Both the position numbers and the translations under genes were made by a program. Below are positions 7,671 to 17,800 of a DNA stretch of 64,000 nt, one piece after another (within the stretch, counting starts at the first letter, position 1; each line of letters starts with the position of its first letter). This DNA comes from Dyadobacter sp. MSC1_007 (GTDB lineage: Bacteria > Bacteroidota > Bacteroidia > Cytophagales > Spirosomataceae). Under the pieces are notes generated by a model. The model was not told the DNA's origin and ran no database searches. It was given only the letters and a program-made list of their open reading frames with translations. The stretch is from the NCBI RefSeq assembly GCF_023667495.1, contig NZ_JAMOZL010000004.1:124001-188000 (forward strand), in the 5' to 3' direction.

Positions 7671-7922
7671 ATGGAGACGTTAAAGTTTATGAAAGATGAC
7701 TGGGTGCGCGTAAAAGATAGCGACCAGCTTATGCAAGTCGACGAATACCAGATTGTCGAACCGACAATGCACCCAAATGGCAATCACTCCTTGTCCAGTC
7801 ACAGAAGAGTATTTAGCGGCAAAGTCTGGTGTACATGGGTCAATGAGAACAAAGCCGTTATAACCCAGGCATTCTGGGAAGACGACCTTGAACCCGCCGT
7901 TTATGCAGGATCTGCCATGTGA
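7671..7922 (+). CDS. Small DUF2158/YodC-like protein
   Basis: An 83-residue protein. MKDDWVRVKDSDQLMQVDEYQI at its start and VWCTWVNENKAVITQAFWEDDLEP at its end resemble the short DUF2158 (YodC) pattern: a beta strand with G/DxVRLKSGG, then VxCxWF and a closing FxxxxLE. No biochemical role is established for that family. The middle part with NGNHSLSSHRRVF is not part of the usual motif, so the protein may be only a distant member. It has its own 167-base upstream gap and stands alone on the plus strand, with a minus-strand gene following 25 bases after its stop. Confidence 0.6.
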   Translation: METLKFMKDDWVRVKDSDQLMQVDEYQIVEPTMHPNGNHSLSSHRRVFSGKVWCTWVNENKAVITQAFWEDDLEPAVYAGSAM

Positions 7923-7947
7923 CAGATCCTGCCCTGCTTCAAAAATA

Positions 7948-8316
7948 TTAAGGTTTCTTAGCCGGATCGGTATTGCCGTTTGATGTGGTATCGTCCATTT
8001 CGGCTGTGCCCTTACGTCCCTTTCTGCGGTTTATGCGGTCATTTTTTCTGTTTGTAGAAGGCATTAGTGTATCGCGAATGACTGCACCGGAGCTTTTTTG
8101 CCCTTTGATCAGCGTATCTTCCGAAGGTATATGGGGTTGGCGTTGAGGCGACTGCGGTGAATTAAAATCTGGTTTTCTCTCCGGCTCAGTAGTCGTCGGA
8201 ACAGGATTTTGCTGTGGTACGGGCTGGGGAACAGATGGCTCCGGGGTAACCGGATTTTGGGCGTAACATTGTATGCCTGTGAGCAATGCAATGACGAATG
8301 CGAGTTGCTTTTTCAT
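7948..8316 (-). CDS. Small secreted Pro/Gln/Thr-rich protein
   Basis: A 122-residue protein starting with a clear signal peptide (MKKQLAFVIALLTGIQCYAQ, cleavage after AYQ-type CYAQ near residue 20). The mature part is low-complexity: a Pro/Gln/Val-rich section (about residues 21-60), then Lys/Arg-rich RKNDRINRRKGRKG and an acidic/Asn-rich tail. No known domain is visible. An in-frame extension to 8490 would put the signal peptide in the middle of the protein, so the ATG at 8316 is used. It is expected to be an exported, disordered, envelope-associated protein; no function can be assigned. Confidence 0.6.
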   Translation of the reverse strand: MKKQLAFVIALLTGIQCYAQNPVTPEPSVPQPVPQQNPVPTTTEPERKPDFNSPQSPQRQPHIPSEDTLIKGQKSSGAVIRDTLMPSTNRKNDRINRRKGRKGTAEMDDTTSNGNTDPAKKP

Positions 8317-8547
8317 TTTCAAGTTCCTTTTGGTGAGCAATGATACTTCTGGCGACAACCGTGTGACGGTCACCAAAAGTGTTCCACCAAATGCAGGGCC
8401 GGTATACATATCTCCCGGCGATCCCATCTCACTGTCATTAACAGCGTCTCCACAAATTGCGCATCGGAATACACAATATTCTGTTGACAACAGCTGGTTA
8501 ATTAAATTATTTTAAGAATTTTTTCGTGCGAAGTATTTCTACTAAAT

Positions 8548-10488
8548 CTAACTGTAAACCCGCTTCATACGGATTTTTTCGCTTGGTGTCAGCACGAGTG
8601 GTACCTTCTCCACTTTCACAGAACTGCTATCCAAACCGAACCATTTATCTTCCGAAGTAGTAATGCTTTTAATGGCAAAATAGATCTTCATGATCAGCTC
8701 TTCCATAAACGGCAGGTTGTTTTCAATCGATAGATAGCGTTCGAGCACGATGAAACGAAAATCTCCGGTGATATTCTGCCGGTTAAGTGACTCGTAGCGG
8801 CTGGTAATATCCACCTCCTTATTAAGCACCATATCTTCAACCACCTTCCTGAAAAACAGGTTAATGCGTTGTTCTATCCTGAAACCGAGGCGGAATGTCA
8901 CCTTAATCACGTCGTCCTCGGCCATTACATTCACGTGGTAATCCATTGTGTACGGTTCATCGGTAGTTTCTACGTGGACAAACCAATAAATATCCGCCCG
9001 TTTAGGCCGCTTATAGAAGATCGAGTAAATGATCTTATTTTCTATCTCTGATTCGTGGGATGCATTGGACATGAATATCAAATGCGTCGAATATTTGGGG
9101 ATACTGATGTCATTGCTCAGCTCCTTTAACGGTCCGATGTATTTTTCAAGGCTTTCGAACTCAGTCAGTCGCATCTTAATATAGTATGCCCGCAGCCAGA
9201 CGGTTATCACAAATCCGATGACCATCGCTAATAGCAGCGAAACCCAGCCCCCGTGTGTGAATTTCAACAAGTTGGCGGCCAGGAATGATCCTTCAATAGC
9301 CAGATAAACGATCACAAAGAGTCCCAGCAGCCATTTACTAATCCCGTTTACGTATAAATAAACAGACATCAGGATGGTGGTCATGATCATCGTCAGCGTG
9401 ATAGCGAGACCATAAGCCGCTTCCATGTGCGACGACTCTTTGAAATACAACACAATACCGATACAACCTGCCCATAACAGCCAGTTGACGCTCGGCACAT
9501 AAAGCTGTCCCTTCTGGTCACTTGGATACACCAATCTTACCTTAGGCCAGAAGTTCAGACGGATTGCTTCGGAGATCAATGTAAATGATCCGCTGATCAG
9601 CGCCTGGCTGGCGATAACGGTTGCCATAGTAGCTATCGCGATCCCGGGCAACAGCCACCAGTCGGGCATGATTTCGTAAAACGGCTTTCTGCCATTCAGC
9701 AAATCACCGGAATGGACGATAAGCCATGCACCCTGACCGAAATAATTAAGAAGAAGGCAGGTTTTAACGAAAATCCAGCTGATACGGATATTGCCCCTGC
9801 CACAATGGCCCAGATCACTGTAAAGTGCCTCAGCCCCAGTTGTACAAAGGAAAACCGCCCCGAGCATCCAGAAACCTCCGGGGTGGTTGACGAGCAGCTG
9901 ATAGCCATAATATGGGTTAACTGATTTGAGGATCTCGGGATGGCCCAGTACTTGCGATAAACCCAGTACAGCCAACATCAGGAACCAGATCATCATCACC
10001 GGGCCAAACGCGCGGCCCACGATGGTTGTACCAAAAACCTGGATAATGAAAAGTAACGTGAGAATCCCGATCACGATCGGGATCGTCTGAATATCAGGAT
10101 AAAGAATTCTTAACCCTTCTACGGCCGACGATACCGAGATAGGCGGCGTGATGATCCCGTCGGCAAGGAGCGTACTAGCTCCGATGATCGCCGGAATGGT
10201 CAGCCAGGGTGCTTTTTTCCGCACCAGGGCAAACAGGGCCAGGATCCCCCCTTCACCTTTGTTATCGGCCCTGAGGATCAGAATGACATATTTGACGGTA
10301 GTTTGTAAGGTCAGTGTCCAGAAAATGCAGGAAACCGCTCCATATACCACTTCATCCGAAACATAGCCGGTACCGATGATAGCCTGCATTACGTACAACG
10401 GGGAGGTACCTATATCCCCAAAAATAATCCCTAATGCTACCAGAAGCCCTGCGGCCGACGCTTTGTCGAGGTGTTTATGCGAACCCAT
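8548..10488 (-). CDS. kup: Kup-family potassium uptake transporter
   Basis: A 646-residue polytopic membrane protein, within the usual Kup/HAK/KT size range. The N-terminus shows the family signature AAGLLVALGIIFGDIGTSPLYV, followed by about twelve transmembrane segments to residue 440 (including GAVFLCTTGAEALYSDLGHCG and the TPPISVSSAVEGL motif) and a cytoplasmic C-terminal domain of about 200 residues ending in SEKIRMKRVYS. Kup proteins import K+ with H+ symport across the cytoplasmic membrane. The gene is separated from both neighbours by more than 50 bases and no regulatory partner is visible. Confidence 0.95.
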   Translation of the reverse strand: MGSHKHLDKASAAGLLVALGIIFGDIGTSPLYVMQAIIGTGYVSDEVVYGAVSCIFWTLTLQTTVKYVILILRADNKGEGGILALFALVRKKAPWLTIPAIIGASTLLADGIITPPISVSSAVEGLRILYPDIQTIPIVIGILTLLFIIQVFGTTIVGRAFGPVMMIWFLMLAVLGLSQVLGHPEILKSVNPYYGYQLLVNHPGGFWMLGAVFLCTTGAEALYSDLGHCGRGNIRISWIFVKTCLLLNYFGQGAWLIVHSGDLLNGRKPFYEIMPDWWLLPGIAIATMATVIASQALISGSFTLISEAIRLNFWPKVRLVYPSDQKGQLYVPSVNWLLWAGCIGIVLYFKESSHMEAAYGLAITLTMIMTTILMSVYLYVNGISKWLLGLFVIVYLAIEGSFLAANLLKFTHGGWVSLLLAMVIGFVITVWLRAYYIKMRLTEFESLEKYIGPLKELSNDISIPKYSTHLIFMSNASHESEIENKIIYSIFYKRPKRADIYWFVHVETTDEPYTMDYHVNVMAEDDVIKVTFRLGFRIEQRINLFFRKVVEDMVLNKEVDITSRYESLNRQNITGDFRFIVLERYLSIENNLPFMEELIMKIYFAIKSITTSEDKWFGLDSSSVKVEKVPLVLTPSEKIRMKRVYS

Positions 10489-10541
10489 TTAATAGTTTGT
10501 TGAAATGCGGTGCGAATTTATCAAAATCCGCGGTCTGCGGA

Positions 10542-11513
10542 TCAAAAGGTATAGAAATCGTAATTAACCTTCCACTTAATTTCCTGTCCGGGCTCAGCCG
10601 ATAGCCGGATATAGGGCTCAGGACAAGAAGTCGTAGGACAAGCCCAGTACACCAGTTTTTCGAGCGGCTTGTCACAGGTAATGCGTACGCCAGCCCTGGT
10701 TTTGGTGTTTTCAATACGAATATCATAGTCTTTGGATGTAGGCCCAAAACCCTGAAGCCCCGCACTGAAAACCTGGTCACCTTTCACAACTTCACGTGTG
10801 TAAGTCAGCATTTTGCCATTTGCCTGTATAATGTCACCAAATCCCTTGCCTTCACCTTTCACCTGAAATGGAAATACAATGCGGATATTCTCATTCGAAG
10901 GTTCCTTATCGATCATGAAAAAATTGTGGTTATAGGTATTTGCATTGATCGCTTTCGATCCCGTGTTTTTCAGCGTATGTTCCAAAACAAGTTGCGGCTT
11001 GTCTTTTACAAGTTTCAAAGTCTTGGTGTACTGATAACCATATCCCGATTCGTCTTTCAGATCATGTGTGAACTTAACCTGGTCTTTCTGCTTGTTAACG
11101 GTCCATTTTCCAGGATTTTTAATCTCATAATTGGTAGCGAAAGTATATTTTTTGTCGTCCGGCTTAGTAAGCATTCCCACACCAATCTTCACAAACTGCT
11201 CTCCCGGCTTCGCCTCGTCGAAATTAACAGGTGTGAATTCTTCTACGGGGCCCATGATCGCATCGTGCAGTTTGGGATCGTAAGGTGCCTGGTTCCATGC
11301 GCCGAAATAGGTATGCCCTTTGTATTCAAGACTCGGGACCACCCCCGCCCAGTCGAACCGGACGCCCCGGTAATAGCCGGTATTTGCATCGGGTAGATAC
11401 AATCTGGCTTTGATAACCCCATTGGAAATCCCGGTTTCCGGAAATTCGACGAATGTAAATGCGACGATACAAAAACATACCAGCGCGGCGAGTATTGTAA
11501 TGCTTTTCTTCAT
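10542..11513 (-). CDS. Secreted galactose-mutarotase-like protein of unknown function
   Basis: A 323-residue protein with a signal peptide (MKKSITILAALVCFCIVAFT). The mature part is rich in beta strands. RGVRFDWAGVVPSLEYKGHTYFG near residues 49-71 and LVLEHTLKNTGSKAINANTYNHNFF near residues 175-199 resemble the aldose-epimerase / galactose-mutarotase-like fold, where sugar rings are bound by His and Glu residues. I do not see the complete catalytic set of an aldose 1-epimerase, so enzymatic activity is uncertain. It lies between kup and the molybdenum hydroxylase genes on the same strand, with no clear functional link to either. Confidence 0.65.
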   Translation of the reverse strand: MKKSITILAALVCFCIVAFTFVEFPETGISNGVIKARLYLPDANTGYYRGVRFDWAGVVPSLEYKGHTYFGAWNQAPYDPKLHDAIMGPVEEFTPVNFDEAKPGEQFVKIGVGMLTKPDDKKYTFATNYEIKNPGKWTVNKQKDQVKFTHDLKDESGYGYQYTKTLKLVKDKPQLVLEHTLKNTGSKAINANTYNHNFFMIDKEPSNENIRIVFPFQVKGEGKGFGDIIQANGKMLTYTREVVKGDQVFSAGLQGFGPTSKDYDIRIENTKTRAGVRITCDKPLEKLVYWACPTTSCPEPYIRLSAEPGQEIKWKVNYDFYTF

Positions 11514-11581
11514 CTGGTTTCAATGATTTAGGAATAAATGAGGACCCATAAAAATGATTGATATGAGTTTTAACAAAATAA

Positions 11582-11628
11582 AAACAGTAAGATAAAAATG
11601 CAGTATCACATTTTCACCTTACTGTCTT
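11582..11628 (-). terminator. Rho-independent terminator after the molybdenum hydroxylase genes
   Basis: ACAGTAAG (11584-11591) and CTTACTGT (11618-11625) form an 8-bp stem. On the minus strand the hairpin is followed by a T-rich run (complement of the A-rich stretch at 11570-11583). It sits just downstream of the large hydroxylase subunit gene. The loop is long (26 bases), so efficiency is uncertain. Confidence 0.5.
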
Positions 11629-11649
11629 ACAATTTGTATTAATAAATAA

Positions 11650-13794
11650 TTACGATAGTCCTTTGAACGCCTCCTCGTTAATAAAAGGCTGATTGCGAAG
11701 CCTTTGTTTCGTGGCTTTATAGAATGCATTGGCCACAGCACCGCCAGCAGGTGGCAATGCAGGCTCGCCCAAACCAGTTGGTGATATTCCATTATCCACA
11801 AAATGCACGTCCACTTCGGGAATCTCGTTCATTCGGATGAGTCGGAATCCGTTGAAATTGCTCTGGTCGGGTGTACCGCCTTTGAAGGTCATATTACCGA
11901 ACATAGCGTGTCCTACACCGTCCACAACACCTCCGCGTACCTGCTGCAAAGAGCCACTTTTATTGATAACAATACCACAATCAACGGCTGCAACGATATT
12001 TTTGAGCATTGGTTTGCCCTTTTCCATCGCTACTTCCCCTACCTGCGCCACATAGGAGCGGTGTGAGAAATACACGCTGAATCCCTGGTAAACGCCTTTC
12101 TTCTTGCCCCAGTTACTCTTTTCGGCAGCAAGCTTTATGACTGCGATCATCCGGTCGACATCATACTTCACGTCTCCGGCAGGTGATTTCTTAGCTTTTT
12201 CGAGCAATGCAAGCCGGAATTCAATCGGATCCTTGCCAGCCGCTTCTGCCACTTCGTCGATAAACGATTGCTCGGCATAAGCGAGAAAGTTGGTGATTGG
12301 CGCCCGCCACGGGCCGGTTGTGATGGGTGATTTATGTTCTACCGAATCAATAAGCAGGTTGTCCACCGAACCAGACGGGAAGTTATCCTCACGCGTCGGG
12401 TTACCGGCATTGATGCCAACACCTCTCAATTTATAGCCGATCAACTCACCATTTTTATCCAATGCAGCCTCAAAACGGTATTTCACGGCCGGACGGTAAG
12501 TACCGCCAGTCATATCATCTTCGCGCGTCCAGATTACTTTTACCGGTGCTTTTACGAGTTTGGATACGTGGGCTGCTTCCATTACAAAGTCGGCAGAGAG
12601 CCTTCGCCCGAAGCCACCGCCTTGGCGTGTGATTTCGACAGTGATTTTCTCAGGCGCAAATCCGGTAATTTTCGCTACTTCCGTTCGTGCTCGGTCGGGC
12701 GTCTGCGTTGGTCCTACCAGCTCCACGCCATCCTCGCGAACGTGTGCGAAGAAGTTCATGGGCTCCAATGGGCTGTGCGGCAGGAAAGGACATTGATACT
12801 CCGCTTTAATAACCTTTGCTGCGCTCTTGAATGCGGCGTCTACGTCCCCGTTTTTGCGACGCACAGTGGCCTGACCATTATCCATCAAATTGGAGAAAAT
12901 GCGGTTATGATCTTCCGAACTTTCCAGATCGGCCGCCTTTTCATATTCGATTTTCAGCGCCTCGCGGGCTTTTTTGCATTGCCAGGTTGATTTACCAACC
13001 ACTGCTACGCTGTTTTCGAAAGTAACAACATCTACAATGCCAGGCATCGCTTTCGCAGCGGCTGAGTCGACTGATTTTAATTTTAAACCAAATGCTTTGG
13101 GGCGCTGGATGATTGCGAAAAGCATTCCCTCGCGATAAAAATCCAGTCCAAAAAGCGGCTTACCTGTTGCTATATTCTTGTTATCAACATTCCTGACCGA
13201 TTGTCCGATCAGTTTGAATGTCTTTTCATCTTTTAATTTAACTTCTGTCGGTGCAGTGAGTTTGCCTGCTGCTTCTGCAAATTCTCCGTATGTCGCCGAT
13301 TTTCCGGATGCCTTATGGATCAGCTTATTGTCGGCTGTTGTAATTTCGGAGGCTGGTACGGCCCATTTCGCTGCCGCGGCTTCGATGAGCAGATAACGGG
13401 CTGTTGCACCAGCCTTGCGCAGGCGCTCCCATGAATGCGGAACGGCACCGCTGCCGCCTGTTACCTGACGTTCAAACTGGGTACTATCCAGGTTACCCTG
13501 CACCGTTTTAACCAGCTTCCAATCGGCATCAAGCTCCTCGGCAACGACCATAGGAAATGCAGTTTTAATGCCTTGTCCAATTTCAGGATTAGGAGACACG
13601 ATTGTAATAATATTGTCCGTGCCGATCGACAAATAGCTGTTGAACTTCACCGAACCGGCTGCAATATGTTTTGCGTCCACGACAACGGGCGCCGCAGTCG
13701 AATCCGACCAGTTAAAACCCAGGAACAAACCGCCACCGGCCGCTGCCGCGATCTTCATGAAGTCGCGTCGCGATGTCTGATTTAATGTATCCAT
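11650..13794 (-). CDS. Molybdopterin-binding subunit of an isoquinoline 1-oxidoreductase-like hydroxylase
   Basis: A 714-residue xanthine-oxidase-family large subunit. It starts with a twin-arginine-type signal (TSRRDFMKIAAAAGGGLFLG), so it is predicted to be exported folded with its cofactor. Visible family features are GSGAVPHSWERLRKAGATARYLL, RQGGGFGRRLSADFV near residue 390 and GEPALPPAGGAVANAF near residue 685, which contains the conserved catalytic Glu. Such enzymes hydroxylate N-heterocycles or oxidise aldehydes using a molybdenum cytosine-dinucleotide-type cofactor and pass electrons to 2Fe-2S clusters. The partner 2Fe-2S subunit gene lies directly upstream (2 bases apart). No FAD subunit or cytochrome subunit is adjacent, so the electron acceptor is not evident. 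Substrate unknown. Confidence 0.9.
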   Translation of the reverse strand: MDTLNQTSRRDFMKIAAAAGGGLFLGFNWSDSTAAPVVVDAKHIAAGSVKFNSYLSIGTDNIITIVSPNPEIGQGIKTAFPMVVAEELDADWKLVKTVQGNLDSTQFERQVTGGSGAVPHSWERLRKAGATARYLLIEAAAAKWAVPASEITTADNKLIHKASGKSATYGEFAEAAGKLTAPTEVKLKDEKTFKLIGQSVRNVDNKNIATGKPLFGLDFYREGMLFAIIQRPKAFGLKLKSVDSAAAKAMPGIVDVVTFENSVAVVGKSTWQCKKAREALKIEYEKAADLESSEDHNRIFSNLMDNGQATVRRKNGDVDAAFKSAAKVIKAEYQCPFLPHSPLEPMNFFAHVREDGVELVGPTQTPDRARTEVAKITGFAPEKITVEITRQGGGFGRRLSADFVMEAAHVSKLVKAPVKVIWTREDDMTGGTYRPAVKYRFEAALDKNGELIGYKLRGVGINAGNPTREDNFPSGSVDNLLIDSVEHKSPITTGPWRAPITNFLAYAEQSFIDEVAEAAGKDPIEFRLALLEKAKKSPAGDVKYDVDRMIAVIKLAAEKSNWGKKKGVYQGFSVYFSHRSYVAQVGEVAMEKGKPMLKNIVAAVDCGIVINKSGSLQQVRGGVVDGVGHAMFGNMTFKGGTPDQSNFNGFRLIRMNEIPEVDVHFVDNGISPTGLGEPALPPAGGAVANAFYKATKQRLRNQPFINEEAFKGLS

Positions 13795-13796
13795 GA

Positions 13797-14258
13797 TCAG
13801 TTTGTTTTGGTAGCTGCAACTTTAACGGCTTCACGGATGCGGTGATAGGTTCCGCAACGGCAGATATTGCCGCTCATTCCCGCAACGATTTCTTCGTCGG
13901 TAGGCTTTGGTTTCTCTTTCAGCAATGCTGCGGCCGTCATAATCTGACCTGCCTGGCAATAGCCGCATTGCGCTACATCCACTTCATCCCACGCCTTTTG
14001 AACCGGGTGGTCACCTTTTTCTGACAATCCTTCAATGGTTGTCACCTTCGCTTTTCCAACTGATGAAACAGGGAGCACACAGGAACGGACCGCCTTGCCA
14101 TCCAAGTGGACAGTACAAGCGCCGCATTGGGCAATACCACATCCGTATTTGGTCCCTACAAGGCCCAAATTGTCCCGCAAAACCCAGAGTAACGGAGTAT
14201 CTTCCGCCACATCTGCGCTATATGCACGGTTGTTGATTGAAAGTTTAAATAATGCCAT
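13797..14258 (-). CDS. (2Fe-2S)-binding subunit of an isoquinoline 1-oxidoreductase-like hydroxylase
   Basis: A 153-residue two-domain ferredoxin-like subunit. The plant-type cluster is held by Cys40, Cys45, Cys48 and Cys60 ([17 protein letters not shown]...RSC), and the second, four-helix cluster domain by Cys98, Cys101, Cys133 and Cys135 (QCGYCQAGQ and GNICRCGTY). All eight cysteines are present. It carries electrons from the molybdenum site of the large subunit encoded 2 bases downstream. It lacks its own export signal and probably leaves the cytoplasm with its Tat-bearing partner. Confidence 0.93.
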   Translation of the reverse strand: MALFKLSINNRAYSADVAEDTPLLWVLRDNLGLVGTKYGCGIAQCGACTVHLDGKAVRSCVLPVSSVGKAKVTTIEGLSEKGDHPVQKAWDEVDVAQCGYCQAGQIMTAAALLKEKPKPTDEEIVAGMSGNICRCGTYHRIREAVKVAATKTN

Positions 14259-14415
14259 GGTGAAATTATATGGGGTCTAGTAAAACTCGATCGGGTAGCC
14301 AGTTGCAGAGAACTGTTCAGTGGAGGTGCAGGATGATGGTACAATTAGTTTTGTCCATAATCCTCGAACCAAGTTACAAAAAAATCGCGAAAGCCTAAAC
14401 TCCTTATTTTCAAAG

Positions 14416-14742
14416 TCAGGCCTCTCCTCCCGGCCCTCCAAAGCTGATCGGGAAGTTAAAAGTCGGCTCGTTATCCTGGGAACTCTGGATAGGGCCATAT
14501 TGGTCTTCGTATTTCTGGATATTGTCTTTCAATGCAGCCACGAGGCGTTTAGCATGCTCGGGTGTTACGATGATCCGGGCTTTCACTTTCGCGCGGGGCA
14601 CACCTGGCATCAGCCGTATAAAATCGAGGATAAATTCGCTATTGGAGTGCGCTATCATGGCCAGGTTGGAGTAAACCCCTTCCGCCATCTCTTCCGACAA
14701 CTCTACGTTGATCTGTTGTTCGTTTTCCTTTTCGTCTTTCAT
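14416..14742 (-). CDS. DUF3467-family protein
   Basis: A 108-residue protein matching the compact DUF3467 pattern: INVELSEEMAEGVYSNLAMIAHSNSEFILDFIRLMPG (residues 11-47, in parts), then AKVKARIIVTPEHAKRLVAALKDNIQKYE (52-80) and a Gly/Pro-rich tail. The family is widespread in Bacteroidota and other phyla and often lies beside rpoC, as here (rpoC ends 139 bases to the right on the same strand). No biochemical function is established. No signal peptide or membrane segment is present. Confidence 0.88.
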   Translation of the reverse strand: MKDEKENEQQINVELSEEMAEGVYSNLAMIAHSNSEFILDFIRLMPGVPRAKVKARIIVTPEHAKRLVAALKDNIQKYEDQYGPIQSSQDNEPTFNFPISFGGPGGEA

Positions 14743-14814
14743 TGCTGGTTTTGAAATAGCTGGGCTATTATATCTTGAATTTGCTTTCTCTGCGGAAATT
14801 ACTAAAAATAACCA

Positions 14815-14861
14815 GTATCAAAAAGCAATGGGCCGGTCCCGCAGAAGCAGGCCGGCCCATT
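14815..14861 (-). terminator. Rho-independent terminator of rpoC
   Basis: AATGGGCCGG (14827-14836) and CCGGCCCATT (14852-14861) form a 10-bp GC-rich stem with a 15-base loop. On the minus strand it is followed by GCTTTTTGATA. It begins 20 bases after the rpoC stop codon and separates rpoC from the DUF3467 gene. Confidence 0.8.
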
Positions 14862-14880
14862 AAGCTATATTGAAATCAGA

Positions 14881-17800
14881 TTACGCCAATTCCTTTTTCT
14901 TACGCGATTGTCTCTCGCGGGATTCGGACAGCGCATCGAATTCTTCTTTCGATCCAACGATCAGGTTTTCGTATTGACGCATACCTGTTCCGGCTGGGAT
15001 CAAGTGACCAACGATCACGTTTTCCTTCAAGCCTTTCAGTTCGTCGCGTTTTCCACGAACCGCTGCTTCGCTCAGTACTTTCGTTGTTTCCTGGAACGAC
15101 GCCGCAGAAACAAAGCTTTCAGTACCCAAAGAAGCCTGTGTGATACCCATCAACGTTGGTTTCGCAACCGCTGCTTGTGCATCACGCGCTGTTACCAGTT
15201 TCAAGTCACGGCGTTTCAAGCTTGAATTCTCATCACGCAGACGACGTACCGAAACGATCATACCTGGTTTCAGCGTTTCAGAGCTACCAGCGTCCTCAAC
15301 TACTTTCATATCGAGGATCTTGTCGTTTTCTTCGCGGAATACCACGCGGTCAACAGCCTGCATTTCAAGGAAGTTGGTATCACCTGCATCCAGGATCTCT
15401 ACTTTCTGCATCATCTGGCGTACGATACATTCGATATGTTTATCGTTGATCTTCACACCTTGCAGACGGTATACTTCCTGAATTTCGTTCACCAGGTATT
15501 CCTGAACGGCGGTTGGCCCTTTGATCGACAGAATATCCGCAGGAGTAATTGCTCCGTCGGAAAGCGGGTCACCAGCTCTTACAAAGTCACCATCCTGAAC
15601 AAGGATGTGTTTTGAAAGCGCTACCATGTAACGGCGCTGTGTTCCATCTTTCGATTCGATATGGATTTCACGGTTACCACGTTTCACACCTCCATATGAT
15701 ACAACTCCGTCGATTTCCGAAACAGTTGCAGGGTTAGAAGGGTTACGCGCTTCGAACAATTCCGTTACACGTGGCAGACCTCCCGTGATATCGCGTGTTT
15801 TTCCAACAACACGAGGGATTTTCGCCAAAGGCTGACCTGCCTTGATGTTCGTTCCGGCTTTTACAACCAGACGAGCACCTACCGGAAGGTTATATCCTTT
15901 TTCAGTCTGATCTTTCAACAACGTTGACTTACCTTTCACCACGATAGCGGGGTTTTTGGTTTTGTCACGCGTTTCAATGATCACCGACTCCTGGAAGCCG
16001 GTTTGTTCGTCAAATTCTTCACGGAATGTGATACCTTCTTCAATTGCATCGAAAGAAACTACTCCCGTGAATTCAGAAAGGATTACTGCGTGATATGGAT
16101 CCCAGGTACAAAGTTCCTGTCCTTTGAAAACCTTGTCGCCGTCTTTTACCAAAAGGTGTGCACCATAAGGTACGTTGTTCGAGATCAGCAATTGTCCCGT
16201 TTCAGGATTTGTAATTTTCACTTCTCCTGAGCGGCCCATTACTACGGTTACCTCGTCGCCTTCTGAATTAACAGATTGTACGAGACGAAGGTCTTCAAAA
16301 CCAATTACCCCGTCGAATTTCGCCTTGATATTTGCTTCAACAGAAATGTTGGATGCAGTACCACCGACGTGGAATGTACGAAGTGTCAACTGCGTACCTG
16401 GCTCACCGATTGACTGAGATGCAATTACACCCACAGCTTCACCGATATTCACCATATGAGCAGAAGCCAAACTGCGTCCGTAGCATTTCGCGCAAACACC
16501 ATCACGGGTTTCGCAGGTCAGTACCGAACGGATTTCAACGGTTTCAATGCTGGTTTCATCAATGTAAGCAGCAATTTCCTCGGTGATTTCCTGTCCTGAT
16601 GCCAGGATCATTTCGTTAGACAACGGATCAAATACGTCATGAACGCTTACACGTCCAAGGATACGCTCTGACAACGGTTCTACGATATCCTCATTGTCTT
16701 TCAACGCAGAGATCGCAATACCACGAAGCGATCCGCAATCTTCTTCAACTACTACCACATCTTGTGCTACGTCATGCAAACGACGTGTCAGGTAACCTGC
16801 ATCCGCAGTTTTCAACGCTGTATCGGCAAGACCTTTACGTGCACCGTGGGTTGAGATAAAGTATTCAAGAACGTCGAGACCTTCTTTAAAGTTAGAAAGG
16901 ATCGGGTTCTCGATGATTTCACCAGCACCACCAGCGATGTTTTTCTGGGGCTTGGCCATAAGACCCCTCATTCCACCCAGCTGACGGATCTGCTCGCGTG
17001 AACCACGGGCTCCGGAGTGCATCATCATATAAATAGAGTTGAATCCGCCCTGATCTGTTTCCAGCTGCTTCATCAACGTCTCTGTAATGCGAGAGTTAAC
17101 ACGCGTCCAGATATCGATAACCTGGTTGTAACGTTCGTTCTCAGTGATAAGACCCATCAGGTAGTTGTTCCAGACGTTTTCTACGTCTGCCTTCGCCTGC
17201 TCGATGAGTTTTTCTTTTTCACTTGGAACCATTACGTCGTTCAACCCCATTGACAAACCACCTTTGAAGGCCATTTGGAAACCAAGTTCTTTGATTTCGT
17301 CAAGGAATTGCGCGGTACGTGCCACACCAGCCTGCTTGAATACCAAACCGATGATCTGCTGAAGTTTTTTCTTGGTCAACAATTCATTGATATAACCAAC
17401 TTCCTCAGGAACAGCCTGGTTGAACAGGATACGTCCGGCAACTGTATCTATCAGCTTAGTCTCAAATGTTCCGTCGTCGTTACGTACACGCAGACGGCAT
17501 TTGATATTAGCATGCTTCGAAAGCTTGCCTTCGTTGATCGCGATAATAACCTCATCCGGTCCGTAGAAGATTTTGCCTTCTCCGATGATCGGATATTCCG
17601 GTGTCGTGGCACGGCCTTTTGTTACATAATACAGACCCAAAACCATGTCTTGTGACGGTACCGTAATCGGTGCGCCGTTGGCAGGGTTAAGAATGTTATG
17701 TGAAGAAAGCATCAGCATGGATGCTTCCAATACTGCTTCCTGGCCCAGCGGCACGTGAACGGCCATCTGGTCACCATCAAAGTCAGCGTTGAATGCCGTA

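Noticed and set aside
8317..8490. In-frame N-terminal extension of the Pro-rich secreted protein
   Set aside because: It would place a clean signal peptide (MKKQLAFVIALL) at residue 59; the extension has no family resemblance and the later ATG fits better.
8273..8515. 80-codon plus-strand frame opposite the same region
   Set aside because: It overlaps the signal-peptide coding part of the minus-strand gene and shows no domain; no promoter or conserved start was found.
12334..12990. 218-codon plus-strand frame inside the molybdenum hydroxylase gene
   Set aside because: Antisense shadow of a full, motif-bearing gene; composition is that of a reversed coding strand.
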